A DNA stretch of 64,000 nucleotides. Source: Leishmania mexicana MHOM/GT/2001/U1103. Lineage: Eukaryota > Euglenozoa > Kinetoplastea > Trypanosomatida > Trypanosomatidae. The stretch covers positions 264,130 through 328,129 of the forward strand of contig NC_018314.1 in NCBI RefSeq assembly GCF_000234665.1, in the 5' to 3' direction. A program made the translations under genes and the position numbers. This document shows positions 50,088 through 60,460 of the stretch, one piece after another. Under the pieces are notes generated by a model. That model was not told where the DNA came from. It worked only from the letters and a program-made list of their open reading frames with translations, and searched no databases. Position 1 is the first letter of the stretch, and each line of letters opens with the position of its first letter.

Positions 50088-50456
50088 TTACTCTCCACTG
50101 AAGATGTTGTAGGTCTGGCGGTTGGCGTAGCCGGCGCCGGGGCGAAGGCCACGGCCAGTGCTGGCTGACACAGTCTGCTGCTGCGGTTGCTGAGGAGGAG
50201 GCTGTTGCTGCCGTTGTTGGGTAGGCACCGCACGGTGATCGTCCGTGTTGTGGTCATACACATGGCCACCACCGTAGCAGCCCTCCGTCTGGTCCGTTTT
50301 CCACGACAGCTCCGACTGGCCGAGTATTTCCTTCATCGCGTTGCCGCTGCAGCCCTCGCGGTACAGGCGGCTCTGTCGCACGCACGGACGATCGCCGAGC
50401 ATGTTGCCCTGGTTCTGCGTCAGGTTGGGGTCGTTTGTGTGATGGTGGCCGGACAT
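50088..50456 (-). CDS. Small Gln-rich protein of unknown function
   Basis: 122 residues from the ATG at 50456. The N-terminal two-thirds look like a real, evolutionarily constrained sequence (DPNLTQNQGNMLGDRPCVRQ, then CSGNAMKEILGQSELSWKTD) with conserved-looking Cys, Trp and Gly. A Gln/Pro run follows (around 83-97), then the tail GRGLRPGAGYANRQTYNIFS. No membrane segment or signal peptide. The frame remains open upstream, but that part is a Pro/Ser/Thr-rich string across pyrimidine tracts and is excluded. Function unknown. Confidence 0.65.
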   Translation of the reverse strand: MSGHHHTNDPNLTQNQGNMLGDRPCVRQSRLYREGCSGNAMKEILGQSELSWKTDQTEGCYGGGHVYDHNTDDHRAVPTQQRQQQPPPQQPQQQTVSASTGRGLRPGAGYANRQTYNIFSGE

Positions 50457-51378
50457 GATGCAGCTGTTCGGTATGCCGTGCGTGTATGGCAAAAGACGGC
50501 GCTCTGCGTGTGTGCGGTGCAGCAGGGGCGGCAGGCGAGAGAGGGAGGGAGAGCTTGTGTGTCTGAGAGAGAGAGAGACGTCTACGTACGTCACCACCAC
50601 GACAGTGTGACGGAGGAGGAGGAGGAGAAAAAACGAAAGAAGAAGGGAGCACACGACTGTCTGTGTTCGTGTTGATGTTTCTGTGGTGGTGGAGTGGGGG
50701 GGGGGTCGTAGTGGAAGGCGGAAGAAGAAGAGAAAGAGGCCAGCTGCTTCTGTGCAGCACGTGACGCGTGTGGAAGCGCGTGTGCATGCCGTAACGCACG
50801 GCATGAAGTTGTTGAGGGGGAGGGGGGGGGGAACGCCGAGGATGGGATGAGAGAACGATGCAGCACAAGGAGGGTTGGGTGAGGGCAATCCGGCTATTGC
50901 CGTGTCCTTCGTCTGCGTGTTGTCGGCGTTGCGCAAGGGCAGCACCGCAACAGCGCTGGAAAAGGAGGGAGAAAGGGGTGTGCGTGCGATCGGTGAAATC
51001 TTTGCTGTTTTTTTGTTTTGCAGGGGGGATTGGGGACAGCGGCACACAGAGGGTGTCGGTGGTGAAGAAGCGTACCAACCGCAGAGCACGCACCTTCATC
51101 TCCCCTTCACCGTCATGGGCGTGTATGTGCACCGCCCCTTTTCCACTCGCTCTACCTTCCCCCATCACAAGGGGCGCACTCACCACGTACCTCTCTGGAG
51201 TTTGCCCGCCTTTCCATTTTGTTTATATTATAATCTTTGTTGGTTTCATGACTCCCCCTCCTCTTCCACTTCCGTGGCGTCCCCCCCGCCCCGCCTTCCT
51301 TTGGCCTGCGGTGCGAAGCTGTCCTTCTCGGCCGATGCCTTGGGACGGCACTCGTTGGCCATTCCTCCCTCCTCGCAC

Positions 51379-51404
51379 CACACACACACACACACACACA
51401 CACA
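51379..51404. repeat. (CA)n microsatellite
   Basis: Uninterrupted CA run. Confidence 0.9.
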
Positions 51405-51962
51405 ACATGCCCCCAGAAACAAAACACGCGAGGCCTACACACACACACAGATGCACCACTACCTGCAAATGGTGCATTGGCACCTTTCCTTTGCCAGCGT
51501 GCGCCAGAGGAGAGAGACGGAGTTACATGGAGGCCATATGGGCGAGTCCGCGTATTCGTGTCCATCGATCCGGCTTCTGGGGAGGGAGGGGCGGCGGCGG
51601 TGGTGGTGGTGGTGGTGTGTGTGTGTGTGTATGATCGAGCTGCTTACACCGAGAGGGTCATATGCGTATATGTCTGTGTTCGTGTGTGCTGGCGAGAGTG
51701 CGGAGCCGCACGTTCTTCCAGCTTCCTGCCTCAGCGGGATGGCGACATGAAGGGGATTCCCCGCATGGTGGGCGGCGGACTTACTCTGGAAACACGAAGA
51801 GCGGGGATAGCAGGAGAGAAGGGGGGGGGTCCATGAAGTCATGATGACAGGTGGAGTACCGACGTCACTCGACACCCCCGATCTCGTCGCACCGTTTCGA
51901 CCTGAGAAATGTGTACGAAGAAGAGCAATACAAAAAATAATTACAGCATATATGTATACACA

Positions 51963-52000
51963 CACCTATATATATATATGTATATATATATATATAGGTG
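51963..52000. repeat. TA-rich inverted repeat flanked by CACC/GGTG
   Basis: A 38-base near-perfect palindrome: CACC, then alternating TA with one central G, then GGTG. It could extrude as a hairpin or cruciform. Confidence 0.85.
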
Positions 52001-52970
52001 CGCGTGGGTGTGCGGGTATACTTCACAGGGACTGGCACACGGCCACATGCTGGCGTAGGCGATGACAGAAAAGAAAAATGTCAAAGGCGAACGCAAGAGA
52101 GTTGGCCGGCGGCCTTCCACGCCTACTGGGCGCACGCCTTCACCACCCTACAGGACGGATGTTCTCTGTGCGTGTGTTGTATGCAACAGATGTGGAAAAC
52201 ATGCTCACGAATACGTAGCTGCGCCCGCTCACATACGAGGCAGCCAAGGCGAGATGGGGAGGGGGAGGGGGAGGAGGGCCCGCGTAACACAGAGACAACA
52301 GAAGACGAGGGGCAACGACGGAAACAGCACAAAAGGACGAAAACAAACGAAAGCCAGAGGGTAGGGGAGCGACCGCTGACAAGAGAAAACCAATACGACA
52401 GAGAAACGGGGGTGATGGGTGGGTGGGGTGGGGGAGAGAGGACCAGGCGGAGGGCCCGCACGCTCCGTGAAGAGTGTGTTGCCGCCGCCGCTGCCGCCCT
52501 CGCCCATCCCCACCTCCCCCCTCCCCAAACGCCGCACCGCGGCATACGTTTGCCACATGAAAGACACAACAAACGGCAAGAAGAAAGCAAGTCACTGCCA
52601 TCGGCTCAAGCCACTCGTACTAGACGGAAAGACGGCGAGGAGGAGTGGCGGTGGGTGGGGAGAGTGGGGGGAGGGGAGACACACGCACGCGCCCACACAC
52701 GACGACAGAACTTTAGACGAGGAAGTGACCGATTAACAAGACACGGATACCACCCGAGCATATCGACAGGAGCGTTGGCAGGAGCGACGGGGGAGCTGCA
52801 CGAGTGGGACACCGGCAAGCCACCACAGAAAGGCACGCCAACGGAGACCAGAATGAACAACAACAAAAAACGGAGCACCATCGTCGAAGAGGATCGTGGG
52901 GTGGTAGGGAGAGGACGAGGATAACGAGAGGGAGGTCACGTTGGGGGGAGGGAGGGGGGTGACCACAGCG

Positions 52971-52999
52971 GTGTGTGTGTGTGTGTGTGTGTGTGTGTG
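52971..52999. repeat. (GT)n microsatellite
   Basis: Uninterrupted GT run of about 14 units. Confidence 0.92.
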
Positions 53000-53455
53000 C
53001 CTGAGGACCAAACACAACGCACGTGGCGGCACAAGGAGTGCGGTGGGTTAGGATGAGGTGCGGGGCCAAGCATGAGAGAAGAGCGCATCAAGCCACAGGG
53101 GCACCACAGTAAAGGCACGACGAAAAAAGAAAAACGTGTTTGGGAGGAAAGGGAGGTGCGCCACGAAGGGCGGGGACCCCCACGGATAATACAGGTAAAC
53201 ACAAACAACGCATACACCCGCACGCGGAGATTGGGAAAGTGCCGCAGCAGCGCCAACAGAATAGGAGGAATACAGCCAGGAAGGGGGGAGGAGGAGGCGG
53301 AGAGTGAGCGTTTCTGTGCACGTGCACCCCCTCCCCCCAACGCCGGCCCTCTCTCTCACACACGCACACAGCAGAGATGAACGGGCCAGAGGAGGGAAAA
53401 GGGTGGTGGGTAGTGGCCCACCGAGAGAGACGGACGGACCCGCCCACATGACGTC

Positions 53456-56400
53456 CTAGAGGCGCAGACCGAAGATCCAGCTTTCGATGGCTTGTTTCTT
53501 CGTCTTGACAGTGTCCAGCGCCACACGCATCCGCTCCGCCTCCACCATGGACGCCATCGTCAGTGCCTTGCTTTCCCGGAGCTCGCGCTTACTGTGCGGC
53601 TGTCGCTCTGGTGCGGCGGCGCCGCTCGACTTCCGCTTCGCTGCCGCGCTGCTGCTTGCTGCCGCTGTCGCATTCACATGCGCGCCGCCGGCGCTTTTGC
53701 CGTGCTGCTGACTCCCTCTGCTCGAGTGTTCTTTACCCGCCTTGCTGGTATGCGTTAGGGGAGGCAGCGACAGAGTCGCGCTGCCTTGCTCCGGTATCCG
53801 TGGAGACCAGAAGCTCATAGCCAAGTGCCCCCCCACCGCCGCGTCTCCGGCGTGCTCTTCAGACCCGATTGAGTAGCTGCTGCTTCCACTCGGGTTGACG
53901 CCGTTGCTGGAGCCATCGCTGATGGTATATTCGGCCTTTGCCGCCGCCGCCGCGTTGGTGGTGGTGGGCTTCAGCGACAACGTGACGAAGGGCTCCTTTT
54001 GCGGTTGCGCGTGCGGCCGCAAAATGGTTGGAGACGTCAAAACGTGAGCCTTGTAGTAGTAGCCCGCCGCCGCCGCCGCCGGGGTCATGTTTGCGCGGTA
54101 GCGGCGCACAAGCGCCTCCAGGCCACGGCGGTTCTCCTCCGTCTCGCGCCGCTTCTGCTCATGAATGACGAGCTCCGTCTGGTACGCCGCTGCCAGATAC
54201 GCGAGGCGCTGGCGGTGCTGCTGCGCGGCCATAGCACCGGTGGGCTTCATCGGGCTGGAGCACAGGAGGCAACGACTACCGTAGCTGCTGCATGGCGGGC
54301 CGGCGTCGCTGTAGTCGGACAGGCTCGACGCGCGGCTATGCGCCCGCGGCGCCTCGGTGAACGATGGAAGCAACTCCGACCCGCCATCGAGGAGAAACTG
54401 CAGTGGATTGCCCATTCCGACCGACTCCGCGGCTTCGGCCTCGCGCACCAGCTGCTTGCGCTGCATCTTCTGCTTCTTCTTCTCGATGCGCTTCTGCAGC
54501 TTTGACACGATCCACTCCGTAATGAACGGTCGCTTGCCGCTCCCCGGCGCGTTCAGGCCATTGTTGAAGTCGGACGATATACCAGTGAGCGAGTCCTGCA
54601 GATGGCAGCGCTGCAGCAGTGAGTCGTAACAGCCGCTGCCGTTGGCGAGTGAGGTGGCGAACAGATCGGTGGTGCCCTCGCCGCTGCCCCCAGCCGACGC
54701 ATTGTCCATGGCGCGGTAGGTCACGCAGACGAGATCCTCGGAGTTGCGCGGCGCCGCAATGTCGGTCGACACCACTTTTCCGCCGTCTGCAAACACACCA
54801 AGCGTTTGACGGCTGCTCGCCGCTATGGTGCTGTTCGGTGCACCGAGGCCTGCAGCAGCTGCTGAGCCGGTCACGGAGGAGTCTACAGCGTGGGCCTTAG
54901 CGCCCGCCACTGCTTCGGCCTGGTCACTGCCAAGCGCATCCTGAGTTCCCCGAGTTTTGCTGCTGGCGATTGTGGAGAGGCGGCTCGAGTCTCGCGCGTG
55001 CGTGGACGCCGCTGCTTCGGTTGCTGTGGCGGCGGCGGCCTGCTCCACGGTGCGCAGCATCACCTCACCCGCCTCTACGGGAGAGGACGGCATCCAGTCC
55101 TGCCAGCGGAGCCCGTCGAGACCGGCCCCGAAGGCGCAGGATGAGGTCGTGGTGATGCTGAGCATCTCGAGCGCCTCCTCGTCGCGGTGGTATGGGTCAT
55201 CGCAGCAGCGAGGGATGTGAAACAGGAAGCGCGGTGTGCCGAAGGTGGTATCCTCGTGCTCGTCTCCCATTTCGTCGCTCTCTTCCTGTCCCTCGTCCCA
55301 CCGCGCCTTCGCGTTGCGTCCATCACCCGCTGTGCTCGCGGATGCGGCGTTCTGCAAAAAGTTGGCGTGACAGTCCGCCAGCGACACAACGCAGAGCGGG
55401 CTGCCAGACGGCGGTGGCGACGGGGACGGCGACGACTGGCGCGCAGTCGAGCGGTGGTGCGGGGTGGTCAAGGATGTGCCTGGCATTGCGCGTGCCGAGG
55501 TGCACCGCTCATGGCTCAGGTAATAGCTGCATTCTTCTGCTTCAGCAATGGCGCCGCTGCGGACTGCGGCGCGATGGGCGTCGAAGGCGAGTCGGCCAGC
55601 CATTCCAGGGCACCGCGCCCCCGGTAGTGGTGGCGGGAACCGGGAGCGGCGGCGCTGGCACTCCGGCCGCTGGTACTTGCAGAAGACCTGAGGTGCTGCG
55701 GCGGTTGGGGTAGCCGTGGAGGTGGCCAAGTACGGTGAACGAGGCAGGCCCAACGAGGTGCGCTGTGCACCCTGTGGAAAGGTGCTGCCGATTGTGCCCA
55801 GCGAGGGTGTTTGTAGGGGCGGGTGGCTGAGGAGGGACGTCGACGCGAGAGAGCAGCTCGACATCCGCTGGTGCGAGGGCACTAAACCGGAAGAGCTGCG
55901 TTGCTGCGTCCTACAAGGCGGTGTTGCCGGCTCCGAGAATATGAAGTTGTTGCTGTTGCCGAGGTAGCTCGCGTGCGGCCCCGTGGAGGTGCCGTGACCC
56001 CAAACTGTGGACATGGCTGGGGTGGCTGTGAATGTAGCGAAGCTGTTGTTCTCGAGCCACGCTGTGCTCTCGCTGGGGGCGTAGAGGCGTGCCTCCGTGT
56101 ACGCCGGATGCCAGAGTGACCGCGCCTGCAGATCCCTCTTGCTGTCACGCCGCGTGAGCGGCGCCATCGAGCATGGCATGAGTTGCGGAGGCGAGGCCAA
56201 GTATTGCTGTGTTAGCTGTACAGAGGAGGCGTGGCTGCAGTAGGCAGCGTTGCTGTAGTCGTCTCCACCCTCGCCAGTCGCGAAAAGATGCAGAGAGGAC
56301 TCGGCACTGAGCTGGTTGGTGGTTGGTACCTCTGTGTGGGAGTGCTGCTGCGGCGCAGAGATGAGGCTCCACTGCTGCAGCTTCTGGTGTCGATGTTGAA

Positions 56401-59296
56401 AGTCGCTGCACGACGGGTTGGAGGCTCCGTGCGCCGTCGGTGGGCTGAAGGCCACCGTGCCCGCCGCGGAGGCAGCCGATGAATTTTCGTGCGGAAAATA
56501 GGGGCAAGGGCCTGTGTCGCACCCCGCGGCGACAGACGATGGGCTCGAGTGTTCCTGTTGCTGCTGCCGGCGCAGGAGGAATGAGCGATGCCGTTGCACC
56601 ATCACCGTCTTCACGTTGAGCGGCGGGGGCGTGTCCTTACCTCTTCCGGGATTGGCGGCAGCAGCCTCTCTGATCGTCGCGCTCCGCATCATTATCTTTG
56701 GCTCAGCCGCCGCGGAGGCGTAGAGGGGTGTCGAGGTCACAGACGGCAACGGGGACTGTGTGGCGGAGAAGGCGCTTCCTGCGTGCGCACCCCCACCATC
56801 GCCGGCGCCGGTTGTGGGGGTGACACTATTTACTAGCGTGGGGCTGTCCAAGTTGATCCACACCTTTCCGCTCGGCCTGGGATCAGAGAAGCTTCGACTG
56901 CTCGTGTTCAGGGGGCACGGGCGCTGAGTGTCCACCACATCACGGGGACCGCCGCCTTTTTGCTGTTGTTGCTTCTGCTGCGGCACATGCGGGGACAAGA
57001 GGGCGCAGGAGAGAGCGGATGCCATGGACTGCGAGGCGGACGGGTTTGCCGGGGCCAAGCTGGACGGCTGATTCGGGCTCGACCCTCGATCTGTGCTGCG
57101 GTTGAGACTGTGGTGATGTGTCGACCACGTGCGCGCAGTGCTGCACGTGTTGGCGGTCACGTACGTGACGTGGAGGCGATTCGGTCCTCTGGCAGAGGCA
57201 ACACCACCCAATGAACCGCGAAGGCTGTGGGGGCCGACCGGGCCCATCGTGCCGAAAGGGTTGCATGAGTTCCCTGCCACGACCACTTGGCGCGAGTAAT
57301 AGTAGGAGCCGTACGTCGCGGCCTCGTCGGCGCAGTCCTGCGCAGGAGAGCGAATGATGAAAAGTGAGTTCCGCCGGCGGACAACGCTGTGGAGGTTGGC
57401 AGAGAAATTATCTGCGCTGGACGGCGTTGGCAGCTCCGAGCCAGAGATGCTGAGCGCTGCCGTCCGCGCCGCCGTGTTCGTGCTCTGAGAAAGGATCGTG
57501 GTGCCCTTCAGCGGTGGATGTCGGGAGAAGGGGCGGGCCGGAAGTGCGCCGCTGTTGCTGTCGTTGATGGAAGCGTTGCTGGGAACAACAGACAAGGCAG
57601 CTTCCTCGTCCTCGCTCTCACCGCGCATGCGTGCTTGTGAGCGCGCAGCGGCACGGCCGGGGGTAGAGGAGGGGGAAGCACGTCTTCCTGTAGCTGCCGT
57701 GGTGGTGGTGGGGTCACCGGCTTCTCTATCACTGGAGCACAGTTTCTGCTCTTTCTGCAGCGGCGCGTCAGCGCGTGGAGTGGTGTCGGACAAGAAGGCG
57801 CCAGTCATAGCACTGGGGGGGCGTGGGGTGGACCGACCCACTGTCGTGGCGGCGTCAGAGAAGTTCACCGATCCTGGCACCCGTGGCGGCGCGAAGTCCT
57901 GATGCGGCACCTTTTCCTTGGCTCCGCCGTACTGCTTTCCGTCATACGCGCCCGCATCCACCGCGGCTTCTCGGCCACCCAAGCTCGACGACGGCCCTGC
58001 GAGGCGAATCCACTGCTGCAGGTACATCGCGTTCTCCGGCTGCGCGAGGGCTGGGTACTGTGCAAAGAAGCGACGCCGCCGCTGCCGTGCACCGCTCCAA
58101 CGAATCGTCACGTGCACAGGCCGATGCCCGTTTCGACTGGCCGCCTGCCTTCCTCGGTACGGCGGGCTGTGCGGAAGGCGAATGTTAAGTGGATCGCGGA
58201 TGTAGCCTGGTCTCTCGCTGCCGTTGTCACTGTCCGCAGCGACGCTGCCGATGGTGCTGCTCGAGTTTCTAGCGGCTTTCTTTTTCTGCGTCGCGGCTGA
58301 CCCGCTGCTAGGACCGCCTGTGGTCGTTGCCGCGGCGCTGCTGCGCACCGTCTTCCGTTTCGTGTCGTTCGCGTCGACATGCACCGACTTGGGTTTATTA
58401 TGGTCTCCCTTCGATGTGGCAGCTGCGGCGGAGGGGGAGTCGTTGGCGACACTCGTAGGCACTTCGTCGGACTCTTTCTTTGCCGTGGCCACTGCCGCCT
58501 TCTTGACGGTTGCTGCTGCTGCTGCGCGGGTGAGTGGAAGCGATACGCTCTTCGCCGCCGCGCTGCCAGTGCGTTGTGATGGTGACGCGTTCGCCAAGGG
58601 ACTGGGAGCGGGGTGAGCGGCGGCTACGACCTTGACCCGGCTGCTGGCCAACGCGGAGGAGCTCTCCTCGGGGGCGCTGGTACTCTTGCTTTTATGGACC
58701 GCTGCTGTGGTTGCGCCTGCTGCGTGTGTCGACGACGTTGCCCCCTTCGCCTTCGTTTTCGCTGCTGCTGCTGCTGCCGGGTTTGCAGTGACGACCAGCG
58801 AGCTGCTGAGCTTTCTGGCTCGCGTAAGTGACGACGCGCTGGAGGTGGTCCGTTGAACGCCAACAACAACGTGCGCTGCCGAGGTTGTAGAATTCAAGCT
58901 GGGGCTCTTACTGCAGATTCGCCGCTTCGCCTTCGCCTGCGATGCGTCCTTTTGTGTCTGCTGCTGCCCCGGCAGAGCTGCCCCGCCACGACGACTTCGA
59001 CAGCCGGCCTTCACGGGCTCCTTGCGCTTGCGCTTCAGACGCAGGCTGAAGGTCTCAAACGGATTGAACACGCCGCCGCCACCGCCGCTGCTCTTCTTAC
59101 TTTCATCTTGGCCGGCGACCGCCGCCACAGGCGGGGAGGCCCCAGGCGCTTGGCACCGGGGTCGCTCTTCAGCCTCCTCGATATCACGGGTTGTCCTGTG
59201 GTAGTGCGGGGCCGGCCAATGGCGGCGCAGCTCGGCACGACAGCTGGGGTGCAGGCTGATGTGCCACGCCAGGTCCGACAGGAATGCTCGGTTCAT
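53456..59296 (-). CDS. Very large low-complexity protein with C-terminal helices, unknown function
   Basis: 1946 residues. A short ordered N-terminus (FLSDLAWHISLHPSCRAELR) is followed by some 1300 residues dominated by Ser, Ala, Thr, Gln and Lys. The first few hundred are very Lys/Ala-rich (a possible nucleic-acid or microtubule-binding character). Ordered islands return late: a Cys/His cluster (FHIPRCCDDPYHRDEEALEM), a basic helix (EWIVSKLQKRIEKKKQKMQR), a CLLC stretch, a helical block (QTELVIHEQKRRETEENRRG), and a final helix ending VDTVKTKK-like before SWIFGLRL. The uninterrupted 5.8 kb frame supports coding. No membrane segment or enzyme motif. A cytoskeletal or flagellar scaffold would fit but is not shown. 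Confidence 0.75.
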   Translation of the reverse strand: MNRAFLSDLAWHISLHPSCRAELRRHWPAPHYHRTTRDIEEAEERPRCQAPGASPPVAAVAGQDESKKSSGGGGGVFNPFETFSLRLKRKRKEPVKAGCRSRRGGAALPGQQQTQKDASQAKAKRRICSKSPSLNSTTSAAHVVVGVQRTTSSASSLTRARKLSSSLVVTANPAAAAAAKTKAKGATSSTHAAGATTAAVHKSKSTSAPEESSSALASSRVKVVAAAHPAPSPLANASPSQRTGSAAAKSVSLPLTRAAAAATVKKAAVATAKKESDEVPTSVANDSPSAAAATSKGDHNKPKSVHVDANDTKRKTVRSSAAATTTGGPSSGSAATQKKKAARNSSSTIGSVAADSDNGSERPGYIRDPLNIRLPHSPPYRGRQAASRNGHRPVHVTIRWSGARQRRRRFFAQYPALAQPENAMYLQQWIRLAGPSSSLGGREAAVDAGAYDGKQYGGAKEKVPHQDFAPPRVPGSVNFSDAATTVGRSTPRPPSAMTGAFLSDTTPRADAPLQKEQKLCSSDREAGDPTTTTAATGRRASPSSTPGRAAARSQARMRGESEDEEAALSVVPSNASINDSNSGALPARPFSRHPPLKGTTILSQSTNTAARTAALSISGSELPTPSSADNFSANLHSVVRRRNSLFIIRSPAQDCADEAATYGSYYYSRQVVVAGNSCNPFGTMGPVGPHSLRGSLGGVASARGPNRLHVTYVTANTCSTARTWSTHHHSLNRSTDRGSSPNQPSSLAPANPSASQSMASALSCALLSPHVPQQKQQQQKGGGPRDVVDTQRPCPLNTSSRSFSDPRPSGKVWINLDSPTLVNSVTPTTGAGDGGGAHAGSAFSATQSPLPSVTSTPLYASAAAEPKIMMRSATIREAAAANPGRGKDTPPPLNVKTVMVQRHRSFLLRRQQQQEHSSPSSVAAGCDTGPCPYFPHENSSAASAAGTVAFSPPTAHGASNPSCSDFQHRHQKLQQWSLISAPQQHSHTEVPTTNQLSAESSLHLFATGEGGDDYSNAAYCSHASSVQLTQQYLASPPQLMPCSMAPLTRRDSKRDLQARSLWHPAYTEARLYAPSESTAWLENNSFATFTATPAMSTVWGHGTSTGPHASYLGNSNNFIFSEPATPPCRTQQRSSSGLVPSHQRMSSCSLASTSLLSHPPLQTPSLGTIGSTFPQGAQRTSLGLPRSPYLATSTATPTAAAPQVFCKYQRPECQRRRSRFPPPLPGARCPGMAGRLAFDAHRAAVRSGAIAEAEECSYYLSHERCTSARAMPGTSLTTPHHRSTARQSSPSPSPPPSGSPLCVVSLADCHANFLQNAASASTAGDGRNAKARWDEGQEESDEMGDEHEDTTFGTPRFLFHIPRCCDDPYHRDEEALEMLSITTTSSCAFGAGLDGLRWQDWMPSSPVEAGEVMLRTVEQAAAATATEAAASTHARDSSRLSTIASSKTRGTQDALGSDQAEAVAGAKAHAVDSSVTGSAAAAGLGAPNSTIAASSRQTLGVFADGGKVVSTDIAAPRNSEDLVCVTYRAMDNASAGGSGEGTTDLFATSLANGSGCYDSLLQRCHLQDSLTGISSDFNNGLNAPGSGKRPFITEWIVSKLQKRIEKKKQKMQRKQLVREAEAAESVGMGNPLQFLLDGGSELLPSFTEAPRAHSRASSLSDYSDAGPPCSSYGSRCLLCSSPMKPTGAMAAQQHRQRLAYLAAAYQTELVIHEQKRRETEENRRGLEALVRRYRANMTPAAAAAGYYYKAHVLTSPTILRPHAQPQKEPFVTLSLKPTTTNAAAAAKAEYTISDGSSNGVNPSGSSSYSIGSEEHAGDAAVGGHLAMSFWSPRIPEQGSATLSLPPLTHTSKAGKEHSSRGSQQHGKSAGGAHVNATAAASSSAAAKRKSSGAAAPERQPHSKRELRESKALTMASMVEAERMRVALDTVKTKKQAIESWIFGLRL

Positions 59297-60460
59297 CAGC
59301 CTTGCCTCCCCCCTCCTTCTCTCCTTTGTTGCGCGTGTTTGCGTTGTGGCGGCTGGTTGGTGTTGTTCACCCTCTGGTCCGCGTCAGCGATGTGCGCGCC
59401 AGAGTAGGAGAAGGAGGAGGAGGAGGGGGAGGGCGGGAGGAGAGAGTCGCTCCAACACAAGCGCCGTACGGCACCGCAGCTGAAGAGGTGGTTGGGAGGT
59501 GTGTGCGTACGCGTACGCGTGTGCGTATGTGTGTGTGTGTGAGGTGGGGGAGCACCCCCACTAAGAAATACGAAAAAGACGAATCACAGACCAAGTTGGA
59601 GGGCGGCGTCGACAGACGGGGTGGCGAGAGATGTAAAGGCAGCGGCAACACCACAGAACAACAACAGGCGTCCACCCGTACTCGCCGATGATCGCCGGCC
59701 CCAAAGTGGCTCGGGGTTGACCGTGTTGCGTGGCCTTTGAGGATGTGTGGGGTGGGGCCAGCGGTTGGTGGGGGAGGGGGGGGGGGCAGTGAGAGAGGAG
59801 GAGGAGGAGACCTTGGATGGGGGATGGGAGGGGAGGTGCGCGTGCGTGTGTGTGAGGTCACATGAACAGCATGCACACACACACACACACGCGCACACAA
59901 CGACAACACCGAAAGCGAGTACACCGTCAAGCGTTACGAACTTTTACACAGGGAACGCCTTTCCGCCTTTTCTTTGTATAAAAGCCTCGCCCTCCCGCCG
60001 TCGCCGTCGCTGTCCAACCGGGATGCTTGTGTGCGAGGGGAGGGTGTGTGTGTGTGCGTGTGTGCGTACACGCAACTCTAGACGGCAGGAGAAGACAGGC
60101 AAGGATAGGGACGAAGACAGAGAAGCAGGGCACACAGCAGCAGCAGCACAAGCAGCAACAGCGGGTGGCGAATAGGGAAGAACATGCAGAGCAGGGTAAG
60201 AAATGACGAGAGAAAGTGCAGCGCACCTGGTCATGTGAGTCTGGCTGACGGTTGGAGGGGGAGGGGGCAACGCATCATGGCGGGGAGGCTTCGGGTGGGG
60301 TGCGGCGGCGGCGTCATCTCGGCCTTACTTCCAGCATTGCGTATGCCCACACCACGCCTCTCCCCCAGCTCACGCGCTCGCGTGCGTATTCGGCTTTACA
60401 CCGGACCGTGCCCACCCACACACGGAGTAGAGAAGCGCTGTCTTGCGCGCCTGTGCGACT
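59297..60460. other. Intergenic region
   Basis: About 1.2 kb. Purine tract at 59407-59445 (candidate splice tract for the gene to the left), CA/GT runs (59530-59541, 59874-59890). No gene seen. Confidence 0.6.

Larger units (their letters stand above)
50457..53455. other. Intergenic region, about 3 kb, with palindrome and microsatellites
   Basis: The longest spacer in the window. Purine tract near 50528-50580, CA run (51379-51404), a TA palindrome (51963-52000) and a GT run (52971-52999). No credible gene; open frames are Ser/Pro- or Arg/Thr-rich. Confidence 0.6.

Noticed and set aside
50088..50456. Similarity of the small Gln-rich protein tail to microtubule-binding GGG-x-S-x-IF motifs (Jupiter/HN1, SPIRAL1)
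   Set aside because: Only a few residues agree (Gly-rich, then NIF); too weak to support a family call.
51998..52924. 308-codon + strand frame
   Set aside because: Arg/Thr/Glu-rich low complexity in a spacer; opposite direction to all real genes.
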